DNA of 30,928 nt from Bacteroidota bacterium (GTDB taxonomy: Bacteria > Bacteroidota > Bacteroidia > Bacteroidales > UBA10428), in the NCBI GenBank assembly GCA_029268165.1, contig JAJUGM010000002.1:1-30928 (forward strand), read 5' to 3'. This document shows, one piece after another, positions 24,478 through 30,928 of the stretch. The notes under the pieces were generated by a model, which was not told the DNA's origin, did not search any database, and saw nothing but the letters and a program-made list of their open reading frames with translations. The position numbers and the translations under genes are program-made. Positions within the stretch are counted from its first letter, which is position 1. Every line of letters begins with the position of its first letter.

Positions 24478-25341
24478 ATGAGACAGCTCAAGATTATCAA
24501 ACAAGTAACCAACCGGGAAACACCGGCGTTAGATAAATATTTGCATGAAATCGGCAAAGTTGATCTGATTAATGCTGAAGAAGAAGTTGAACTCGCCCGC
24601 AGAATTAAAAATGGCGATGAGAAGGCCATGGATCAATTAATCAGAGCCAATCTCAGGTTTGTTGTTTCTGTATCAAAACAATACCAGAACCAGGTACTCA
24701 GTTTGCCCGACCTTATTAATGAAGGTAAACTTGGACTTATAAAGGCTGCCCAACGGTTTGATGAGACACGTGGATTCAAATTCATTTCCTATGCGGTATG
24801 GTGGATCCGCCAGTCGATATTACAGGCGCTGGCCGAACAGGCACGTATAGTGAGATTACCATTAAATAAAATAGGTTCTATCAATAAGATTAATAAAGCA
24901 TTTGCTGAATTAGAGCAAAAATTCGAACGTGAACCATCCATACAGGAAATAGCCGAAGTGGTTGAAATGGCCCCTAATGATGTTAAAGAAGCATTAAAAA
25001 GCGCAGGCCGCCACGTATCAATGGATGCGCCACTTATTCAGGATGAAGAAACCACCTTATATGATATTATTCTGAGTAAAGATTCTCCAAGTCCGGATAA
25101 AGGCCTGTTAACCGACTCGCTTCGTAAAGAAATTGAAAGGGTTTTATCTACTCTGACTTATCGTGAAGCAAGCATTTTGCGATTATATTTTGGCCTTAAC
25201 GGAAAACACCCTTATACACTTGAAGAAATTGGTGAAGAATTCAACCTTACACGCGAAAGAGTAAGACAAATAAAGGAAAAAGCAATTAAAAGGCTGAAAA
25301 ACGCTACACGTTGCAAACTATTAAAAGCCTATCTGGGATGA
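24478..25341 (+). CDS. rpoD: Primary sigma factor RpoD/SigA, short Bacteroidota type
   Basis: The 287-residue protein starts MRQLKIIKQVTNRETPALDKYLHEIG and lacks region 1.1, as in the Bacteroidota housekeeping sigma. Region 1.2 is at ~15-45; region 2 includes LIRANLRFVVSVSKQYQ, LPDLINEGKLGLIKAAQRFD and FKFISYAVWWIRQSI (core binding and -7 recognition); region 3 follows; region 4.2 has the helix-turn-helix TLEEIGEEFNLTRERVRQIKEKAIKRL. It directs RNA polymerase to the TTTG/TAnnTTTG promoters seen through this window. Divergent from rho. Confidence 0.96.
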   Translation: MRQLKIIKQVTNRETPALDKYLHEIGKVDLINAEEEVELARRIKNGDEKAMDQLIRANLRFVVSVSKQYQNQVLSLPDLINEGKLGLIKAAQRFDETRGFKFISYAVWWIRQSILQALAEQARIVRLPLNKIGSINKINKAFAELEQKFEREPSIQEIAEVVEMAPNDVKEALKSAGRHVSMDAPLIQDEETTLYDIILSKDSPSPDKGLLTDSLRKEIERVLSTLTYREASILRLYFGLNGKHPYTLEEIGEEFNLTRERVRQIKEKAIKRLKNATRCKLLKAYLG

Positions 25342-25398
25342 TTTTACAAATACCTCCATTATCCTGGTTCCTGTTTCTATCTTCTTGCTTTTTATTTA

Positions 25399-25447
25399 TT
25401 GATTCTTGATTCTTGATTCTTGATTTTTGATTTTTGATTTTTGATTC
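25399..25447 (+). repeat. Seven tandem heptamers TTGATTY
   Basis: The units are three TTGATTC, three TTGATTT and one TTGATTC in perfect 7-base register. A further TTGATTCTTCCC copy lies at 25469-25480, repeating 25441-25452. The array fills much of the rpoD-rpe spacer, about 60-110 bases ahead of the rpe promoter. Confidence 0.9.
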
Positions 25448-25508
25448 TTCCCCGATAATCATAGAGGCTTGATTCTTCCCTTCTTTTCGTCTCCTAATTA
25501 CTTTTTCG

Positions 25509-25516
25509 TATATTTG
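25509..25516 (+). promoter_or_regulatory. Candidate promoter of rpe
   Basis: TATATTTG fully matches TAnnTTTG, with TTTTC (25484-25488) 20 bases upstream as a near -33 box. The ATG is 20 bases downstream. Confidence 0.5.
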
Positions 25517-25536
25517 CTCATATTAAACTGATATTT

Positions 25537-26193
25537 ATGAAGCGACTTGTTGCACCGTCAATACTGGCAGCCAATTTAGGTAACCTTCAGAAAGACATTG
25601 AAATGATTAATTCGAGTGAAGCCGACTGGATTCATCTCGATATTATGGATGGTGTATTTGTCCCGAATCTGTCATTTGGTTTCCCCGTAGTTGAAACTGT
25701 TTACAGATATGCAAAAAAACCGCTTGATGTGCACCTGATGATTATTGAGCCTGAACGGTATATAGAAAGGTTCCGTGATGCAGGAGCTTACCAGCTTACG
25801 GTTCATGAAGAAGCATGCAGACATCTTCATAGTACGGTACATGAAATAAAGAAATCAGGCATGAAGGCAGGCGTTACGCTTAATCCGCATACACCCGTCA
25901 ATACACTTGAAGAAATAATAACCGACCTGGACCTTGTTTTAATAATGACAGTAAACCCCGGCTTCGGAGGACAAAAATTCATTCCCCAGTCATATCATAA
26001 AATCCGTAAGTTAAGACAATTGATAGATTCTACTGGCTCACAGGCACTTATTGAAGTAGATGGCGGAGTTGACCTTCAGAATGCCGGCATGCTTTTTGAT
26101 GCAGGTGTTAATGTTTTAGTGGCAGGTACAACGGTTTTTGAATCTGAAAATCCGTTAAAAACCATAAGCCAGTTAAAAAATGCCGGCCGCTGA
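25537..26193 (+). CDS. rpe: Ribulose-phosphate 3-epimerase
   Basis: The 218-residue TIM-barrel metalloenzyme interconverts ribulose 5-phosphate and xylulose 5-phosphate in the pentose phosphate pathway. Signature blocks are APSILAANLGNL, WIHLDIMDGVFVPNLSFG (metal ligands H and D), DVHLMIIEPERYI, MTVNPGFGGQKFI and LIEVDGGV. Length is normal. Monocistronic, with its own promoter candidate. Confidence 0.97.
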   Translation: MKRLVAPSILAANLGNLQKDIEMINSSEADWIHLDIMDGVFVPNLSFGFPVVETVYRYAKKPLDVHLMIIEPERYIERFRDAGAYQLTVHEEACRHLHSTVHEIKKSGMKAGVTLNPHTPVNTLEEIITDLDLVLIMTVNPGFGGQKFIPQSYHKIRKLRQLIDSTGSQALIEVDGGVDLQNAGMLFDAGVNVLVAGTTVFESENPLKTISQLKNAGR

Positions 26194-26261
26194 AAATTTG
26201 CATGGACTATAGAATTATATTAAATTTGCTAATTATTGGGATTTGAATTTTTTAATCTTTA

Positions 26262-26289
26262 ATCTTTGCTCTTTTATCTTTGCTCTTTG
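26262..26289 (+). promoter_or_regulatory. tmRNA promoter region with a duplicated 14-bp unit
   Basis: ATCTTTGCTCTTT occurs at 26262-26274 and 26276-26288, a 14-base period. The second copy creates TATCTTTG (26275-26282), a full TAnnTTTG match, with TTTA (26251-26254) 20 bases upstream. The mature 5' end at 26297 is 15 bases after the box, which leaves a short leader for RNase P to remove. Confidence 0.45.
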
Positions 26290-26296
26290 AAAATTT

Positions 26297-26719
26297 GGGG
26301 CTGTTCTGGCTTTGACAGCAAGACAGCAGGTAAGCAAGCATGCCGGGCCACGCACAGCATCCCGAAATCTGCGGTGCAAAACAATAAATGGCGAAGCTAA
26401 TTACGCGCTCGCTGCCTAATCGAAGTATAGTAGATTAAGGCTCGTCTGTTGCCACTTTTGTGAAAACAGACATTATCCCGGCTCAAGGAGCCGGGACGGG
26501 CTGTCCCTCCGTTGCTAAGTCCTGACGCACCGGGCTAAGGGGCACATAATAAACAGGACTAGTCCGGACAACTCCCCTGACGCCGGGCGAAAATTAAGGG
26601 GATAAGGCACTGGTAGGTTGCCTGTTACCAGCCAATGCCCGACAACCAACAACAGGCTAAGCATGTAGAAACCTTATGGGCTGCTTGTTTGGACCCGGGT
26701 TCGACTCCCGGCAGCTCCA
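26297..26719 (+). ncRNA. ssrA: Transfer-messenger RNA (tmRNA)
   Basis: The ~423-base RNA rescues stalled ribosomes by acting as both tRNA-Ala and a short message. The 5' end GGGGCTGTTCTGGC pairs with the 3' end CAGCTCC (one G-U), and the T arm reads CCGGGTTCGACTCCCGG. The tag frame starts near GGC at 26390 and codes GEANYALAA followed by TAA (26417-26419). Pseudoknot-like hairpins follow (for example CCCGGCTC with GAGCCGGG near 26477-26495). Only C, not CCA, follows the discriminator A, so CCA must be completed after transcription. The frame at 26635-26817 is a shadow. Confidence 0.96.
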
Positions 26720-26725
26720 CTTTCA

Positions 26726-26843
26726 TCCGCCGTAGTTCCGACACTACGGAACAAAGGCGGGCATCATCCGCCGTAGTTCCGACAACCCGGAACAAAGGCG
26801 GACATCATCCGCCGTAGTTCCGGTGCTGCGGAACGAAGGCGGA
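26726..26843. repeat. Three tandem 41-bp hairpin units behind ssrA
   Basis: Units start at 26726, 26767 and 26808. Each reads TCCGCCGTAGTTCCG, then a 5-6 base variable loop, then CGGAAC, AAA or GAA, and GGCGG. The arms CCGCC/GGCGG and GTTCCG/CGGAAC are kept in all three while the loop differs (ACACTA, ACAACC-like, GTGCTG). GC content is much higher than the flanks. No T-run follows the last unit. The rest of the spacer (26844-27116) is AT-rich, with no gene and only the promoter of the next gene. Confidence 0.85.
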
Positions 26844-27031
26844 TATTTCTTCACCCAACATTCTGTTAAAAATCAGAAATTTTACACAAGAAATAAAGAA
26901 CAACGATTGAAGACTTTTGCAGTAAAGACCTTTTTCTTTCTTTCCTGAAAAGCGTTTTCCGGAAGAAGGTATAAAATTATTATTAGATTAAGGATCAAAA
27001 AAAGGAAATCTGAAAACAAAACATCTAACAT

Positions 27032-27061
27032 TTTGTAATCCTGTCTTTTTATTTAAATTTG
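27032..27061 (+). promoter_or_regulatory. Promoter of the chorismatase-like gene
   Basis: TTTG (27032-27035), 18 bases, then TAAATTTG (27054-27061): the best complete match to the Bacteroidota TTTG/TAnnTTTG promoter in this window. The ATG at 27117 leaves a leader of about 50 bases. Confidence 0.55.
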
Positions 27062-27116
27062 TGCCCTCGTAACAAAAACAATTTGCATTGACAGGACAAA
27101 TTAGTTTCTCTACTGC

Positions 27117-28298
27117 ATGATCAATAAATATAAAAGGGAATATATCATTCCGGAAAAAGGCGCAACTTTTAACAATCAATTAGATGATTGCTTAAAAAAA
27201 ATTACCGGAATAAGAGATCATGGCGGTACCATACTTCAGATTACCTTTTTTATTAAAGCAACTGATAATAACGAATACCTTAATAGAAAAAACATTATTC
27301 TAAATTACAATAGAGAAATTTTTCATAATCAAATCCCTGCAAACAGTGTAGTTAGTCAAACACCCGATGACAGGGATGTGAGTGTGGAAATAGTTTATAT
27401 TACGGCAGAAGAAGAAAAAAAGCATAAAATACAATATAAACAGCTCGGCCAGGTAGCATACACTGTAGTTGAATCTGAAAATGAAAAGGAAATATTTGGG
27501 GCAGGTATCACACTGCCGGATTATGTGAACCAAAAAAAATCTGTTCAGGCAGAAACTGCCTTTAGCATAATGGATAATATTCTAAAGAATGAGTCGATGA
27601 CTTTCGCCGATGTCATCAGGCAATGGAATTATGTTGAAGATATAGTGGGATATGACAGTTTGTGTGAAAACACTGTTCAGAACTATCAGGTATTGAATGA
27701 AATACGTTCAAAGTATTATTCAAAGGTTACTTTTTCACATGGTTATCCGGCAGCTACAGGTATTGGCATGAATGCAGGCGGCATAATACTTGAATTTTAT
27801 GCCTGTCACACTCATGACAAAGAAAAAATTATCCCTGTCAGGAACCCCTTACAGAAAGATGCCTATGAATATTCTCAGGAAGTCTTGATTGGAGACGCAT
27901 TGAATATTAACCAATACAAATCGGCGCCGAAATTTGAAAGGGCCAAATACATTGCAGTTAAAAATAACAGACTGATTTTTGTTTCGGGTACTGCATCCAT
28001 TAAAGGAGAGAAAACGATAGGCATTAATGACGTTGAGGCGCAAACAAAAACAACCATTGAAAATATTATTAATTTAATTTCAGCGGAAAACCTGAAAATT
28101 AACGGGATTTTAAATAATTATAGCAGTATTAAATTTTCATCTGTAAGGGTTTATATAAAAAATCCCTGTGATATTGGTATAGTTAAACAAATATGCAATG
28201 AATTCTTTCCCGACGTGCAGGTTAATTACCTGATTGCTGATATTTGCAGGGATAACCTGCTGGTAGAAATTGAAGGTATTGCCGAACTTAAACCCTAA
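27117..28298 (+). CDS. Chorismatase-like (FkbO/Hyg5/XanB2-type), RidA-fold protein
   Basis: The 393-residue cytoplasmic protein has two halves with a YjgF/RidA-like look. The second half matches chorismatases: FSHGYPAATGIGMNAGGIILEFYA (207-230), VRNPLQKDAYEY (241-252), PKFERAKYI (271-279), IFVSGTASIKGEKTIGINDVEAQT (287-310) and an ending LLVEIEGIAEL. Members turn chorismate into hydroxybenzoate or dihydroxy-cyclohexadiene acids used as starters for pigments and polyketides. Here no aryl polyene or polyketide genes are nearby, so the product is unknown. It stands alone with its own promoter and its stop overlaps the convergent PD40 gene by 4 bases. A non-catalytic RidA-like role is the alternative. 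Confidence 0.65.
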   Translation: MINKYKREYIIPEKGATFNNQLDDCLKKITGIRDHGGTILQITFFIKATDNNEYLNRKNIILNYNREIFHNQIPANSVVSQTPDDRDVSVEIVYITAEEEKKHKIQYKQLGQVAYTVVESENEKEIFGAGITLPDYVNQKKSVQAETAFSIMDNILKNESMTFADVIRQWNYVEDIVGYDSLCENTVQNYQVLNEIRSKYYSKVTFSHGYPAATGIGMNAGGIILEFYACHTHDKEKIIPVRNPLQKDAYEYSQEVLIGDALNINQYKSAPKFERAKYIAVKNNRLIFVSGTASIKGEKTIGINDVEAQTKTTIENIINLISAENLKINGILNNYSSIKFSSVRVYIKNPCDIGIVKQICNEFFPDVQVNYLIADICRDNLLVEIEGIAELKP

Positions 28299-29845
28299 TT
28301 GGTGTGCTCTTTTGTTGAATCGCGTTCTATGCGTGTAGCGCCTGATAAAGCATCGATATTGACAGTAGGATCGAAAGCAGCATTTATTTTTTCAGCAAAT
28401 GCTGCCTTTACTAGTTTTTCGGCCTTTACATTTATTTTATCTTTAATAAAAACAGGACGGTTGTAATTATATAAATAGGTATCATACATCTCAGGATTTT
28501 TTTGCGGCAACAGAAATGGTTTTGTCATATTACCCGTCGTATCAAAATAACTGAAAAACACCCTTGAATATATATCATCAATCCGCTTGCTTACAAAAAG
28601 AAACCATCTGCCATTTGACGACCATGAATGATAGCTTTCCACATTATGACTGTTAACAGGCAACTTTTTATATTTCTTATTATTAAGGTTCATGATGTAA
28701 ATATCACTACTTCGGGAATATGCATTAAAATATCCATAATCACCCATACTGAAAACAAGGTATTGTCCATCAGGAGAAGGATCGGGATAGGTAATACTTT
28801 TTCCTGTTTCCCTTGCAGTTAATAATGTATCTGCCTGTCCCCATGAACCATCATATGCATTATAGGCAATACGAAGCAAATCGTATTTTACTGCTGAGTC
28901 AGGCCTTTTTATATCATATTCCGGGCCGCTGATATAATATAAGTATCTGCCATCAGGTGACCATACAGGGAAATTTTCCAGTCGTCTTGTTGAAATTTCA
29001 GGGCAGGTAGTTATCAAATTTTTATCAATGTCATATAAAATAATATCTGATGCTTTATCAAAAACAAAAATATTTTCATGGCCTGAGGCGTGAAAATTCT
29101 GTTTAATGATGTTTACCGAAAATGCAATGATTTTTCCATCAGGATGCCAGGAAGGATAAACACCCTGAGACATAGTATATTTGGTACCGGTATTAATAAA
29201 TTTGATTTGATTATCAGTAATAATCAATGTGCCACTAGGCGGACGCCTTAAATGCATAACCATTTTGTCCGGATCAGCTTTGCAGAATGTATGACAATTC
29301 ATACAATTAAGGTTGGTACTTTCATTAGTAAGAACTGGCTTGGATTTAAAATTTTCAAGGCAACGCTGATAAATTCCCATATTTTCCCAAAGAATATAAC
29401 CTGTATTAATTTGCCTATAGACAATATATTTATCAATCAGGTCAGAAACAACATAATTTGAAAAAGGCCTGTACCTGATCCACCCATTACTCTTTTTACT
29501 ATATACTTCCACCTGATATGATTGTTCGGCACTCTTCTGAAGTAATTTAGTCCATTTTTTTGCAGGTATTTGTATTTTTTTATTTCTTGTCTTAATAAAG
29601 AATCTATGACCACGGGCGTCAGTAAAAACCACTATACTTTTCTCATCATGTTCACCAAGGAGAAAATTCATAGGAGCTATATTTACCGGAATGGTGATAC
29701 CAATGTAATCAGGAAAAATTTTGGGTATGTTGTCTGACTGCTCGTATCTTTGGGGAGGATAAAGACTGGTCAATCGCAATATCATGAAGGTTGCTAATAG
29801 TAATAAAAACAATACCAGTAAAAGAAGAAATCTATATTTTCTCAT
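28295..29845 (-). CDS. Membrane-anchored PD40 beta-propeller protein with c-type heme motif
   Basis: The 516-residue protein has an N-terminal membrane anchor (FLLLLVLFLLLLATFMIL, 6-23), so the body is likely periplasmic. A CxxCH motif is at 181-185 (C181, C184, H185), which would bind heme c if the maturation system is present. From ~205 there are TolB/PD40 propeller repeats: PSWHPDGKIIAFS, FPVWSPDGRYLYYIS, PDPSPDGQYLVFS and HSWSSNGRWFLFVS. The function is unknown; such proteins are found in Bacteroidota next to DUF6057 membrane proteins, as here (9-base gap, same strand). The gene ends in a 4-base convergent overlap with the chorismatase-like gene. Confidence 0.75.
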   Translation of the reverse strand: MRKYRFLLLLVLFLLLLATFMILRLTSLYPPQRYEQSDNIPKIFPDYIGITIPVNIAPMNFLLGEHDEKSIVVFTDARGHRFFIKTRNKKIQIPAKKWTKLLQKSAEQSYQVEVYSKKSNGWIRYRPFSNYVVSDLIDKYIVYRQINTGYILWENMGIYQRCLENFKSKPVLTNESTNLNCMNCHTFCKADPDKMVMHLRRPPSGTLIITDNQIKFINTGTKYTMSQGVYPSWHPDGKIIAFSVNIIKQNFHASGHENIFVFDKASDIILYDIDKNLITTCPEISTRRLENFPVWSPDGRYLYYISGPEYDIKRPDSAVKYDLLRIAYNAYDGSWGQADTLLTARETGKSITYPDPSPDGQYLVFSMGDYGYFNAYSRSSDIYIMNLNNKKYKKLPVNSHNVESYHSWSSNGRWFLFVSKRIDDIYSRVFFSYFDTTGNMTKPFLLPQKNPEMYDTYLYNYNRPVFIKDKINVKAEKLVKAAFAEKINAAFDPTVNIDALSGATRIERDSTKEHTN

Positions 29846-29854
29846 AAATTTATA

Positions 29855-30928
29855 CTATTGTTGTATTATTTTACGCCTGGTTGTAATGGGACTAATATAA
29901 TGAATATAATACCAATAAGTATTACCATATTTATCATATAATTCGAGCCTGGCAGCTTTTTTGTCGTTATTATACCTCATGAGTATTTTCGTATAATCAG
30001 CAAACCTGCGTTTAGTAATCTCACTAATACGATAACTTCCTGATTTTAGCTGATAGTTTTTATTGATTGTAAGAAACAAAATCAGAGCTTCTTCGAGGTG
30101 AACCGGAATTCTCTTATAATCAACATTTTCAAGATAATGCAGATTCTCAACAATATCTTTAAGGTCGTGGGTTAATAATGAATACATCATGAAGTACTCA
30201 AATGCCATTTTGTTTCTGGTATTTTCCGTAAATAACCTGAATAAATCGTATCGTGGATTTTTTATATTAGAATAAAAATCAGTTTTGGGATATAAATCCC
30301 TTTTTTCAATAATTTCCTTATCATGAATTATTAAATTCCCATTATTAAGATACCTTAAGTAATGCAAAGCCCACTTCCTGTATATAATCGATTTTGATAA
30401 TATTTTTAAAAATTTCTCAGCCCGCTGGTATTCACCTAAAATTATATTACCCATTACAATACGCTGAAGCACATCAGGCGCCAGTTCCGATTTGGTTTGC
30501 GCTTCATAGGCCCAGTGCAATGACTCTTTGATATGACCCATGTCATAAAAAAGATCACTGCATAACATGGCTACATCACTGTTGTAATGCATATTTAACA
30601 TAAGACCGTGTTCACCGTAAAATTGTGAATAAGCAAACGATTGATCTAGAAGGGTACCAAGATGATACAACGCCCTGTTTATCTGAAAAATGATTTTTCT
30701 GTCCGTTACAGGCAACTCTTCAGCCATTTTTAAAACACCCCGCCAATGATGATTTTGTGCAAGCAAATGAATTTTGATCAGATTTTTAGCTTTTCTGTTA
30801 TATGAAAAGCGCATATCAATATAAAATATTGAAATAAGGATGACAAAGACTAATAATAATATCACAATTTGCGGTTTCCCCTGGAATATCCTGTTAAAAA
30901 AAGAATGTAATATGTTGAATTCTTTCAA
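29855..30928 (-). CDS. DUF6057-like membrane protein, C-terminal part (runs off right edge)
   Basis: The frame is open from the right edge (first visible codon TTG is probably internal) and shows 357 residues. A hydrophobic helix (VILLLVFVILISIFYI, about 20-36) is followed by a soluble, helix-rich region resembling TPR repeats: RGVLKMAEELP, FQINRALYHLG, VAMLCSDLFYDMGHIKESLHWAYEA, IVMGNIILGEYQRAEKFLKIL. This matches the C-terminal half of large Bacteroidota proteins (DUF6057) whose N-terminal half has many membrane helices. The role is unknown. It is first in a unit with the PD40/heme protein, suggesting they act together at the inner membrane. Confidence 0.6.
   Translation of the reverse strand: MKEFNILHSFFNRIFQGKPQIVILLLVFVILISIFYIDMRFSYNRKAKNLIKIHLLAQNHHWRGVLKMAEELPVTDRKIIFQINRALYHLGTLLDQSFAYSQFYGEHGLMLNMHYNSDVAMLCSDLFYDMGHIKESLHWAYEAQTKSELAPDVLQRIVMGNIILGEYQRAEKFLKILSKSIIYRKWALHYLRYLNNGNLIIHDKEIIEKRDLYPKTDFYSNIKNPRYDLFRLFTENTRNKMAFEYFMMYSLLTHDLKDIVENLHYLENVDYKRIPVHLEEALILFLTINKNYQLKSGSYRISEITKRRFADYTKILMRYNNDKKAARLELYDKYGNTYWYYIHYISPITTRRKIIQQ

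Noticed and set aside
26635..26817. 60-residue open frame
   Set aside because: It runs through the 3' end of tmRNA and two hairpin units, so it is a by-product of structured RNA sequence.
26726..26843. Repeats behind ssrA as a CRISPR array
   Set aside because: The 41-base units are contiguous; only 5-6 bases vary inside the hairpin loop, so there are no spacers, and no cas genes are present.

Overview
The window reads as a chromosomal segment of a Bacteroidota genome, most likely an uncultured, anaerobic Bacteroidales-like lineage. The evidence is: a 287-residue primary sigma factor of the short Bacteroidota type without region 1.1; a Rho factor with a long low-complexity insert; Bacteroidota-type promoter elements (TAnnTTTG) ahead of many genes; start sites without Shine-Dalgarno sequences; a tmRNA whose tag ends in YALAA and whose 3' CCA is not fully encoded; a ComEC without a catalytic beta-lactamase domain; and a large single-chain pyruvate:ferredoxin oxidoreductase. 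Intergenic DNA is AT-rich and carries short tandem motifs.

Layout. 1-543 (-): N-terminal part of a Trk/Ktr potassium transporter running off the left edge. 544-1205: a long non-coding stretch with an operator-like cluster. 1206-1625 (+): small secreted protein. 1640-3566 (-): hisS and a WbuC-type cupin. 3767-5251 (+): FadL-family outer membrane porin. 5647-10935 (-): a compact operon of a DUF1593 nucleoside-hydrolase-like secreted protein, ComEC and a GH43 lipoprotein glycosidase. 11225-17518 (+): a seven-gene operon containing a dihydroorotate-dehydrogenase-like flavoprotein, phytoene synthase, IPP isomerase, a CruF-type carotenoid membrane protein, an acyltransferase, a CrtQ-like glycosyltransferase and a CrtI-type desaturase. 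17606-22148 (-): nifJ-ruvX-def. 22311-22450: a MITE-like element. 22471-24153 (-) rho and 24478-25341 (+) rpoD, divergent. 25537-26193 (+): rpe. 26297-26719 (+): tmRNA, followed by three tandem 41-bp hairpin units. 27117-28298 (+): a chorismatase/RidA-like protein. 28295-30928 (-): a two-gene unit of a large membrane protein (truncated by the right edge) and a PD40 beta-propeller protein with a c-type heme motif.

How the genes fit together. The most coherent system is the carotenoid operon. Idi balances IPP and DMAPP, CrtB condenses GGPP to phytoene, CrtI desaturates it, the CruF-like enzyme probably hydrates the psi end, and the glycosyltransferase and acyltransferase probably add a sugar and a fatty acid. 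That would give an acylated glycosyl carotenoid anchored in the membrane. No lycopene cyclase is present in the window, so an acyclic product is the simplest inference. The DUF1593/GH43 pair suggests breakdown of plant or microbial polysaccharide. PFOR marks fermentative or anaerobic pyruvate oxidation. The rest is core housekeeping (hisS, def, ruvX, rho, rpoD, rpe, ssrA).

All names come from reading protein motifs by eye; no database search was run. The strongest candidates for something not well described are the glycosyl/acyl carotenoid operon, the tandem hairpin array behind ssrA, the MITE-like element between rho and nifJ, the orphan chorismatase-like gene and the heme/PD40-membrane protein pair at the right edge.
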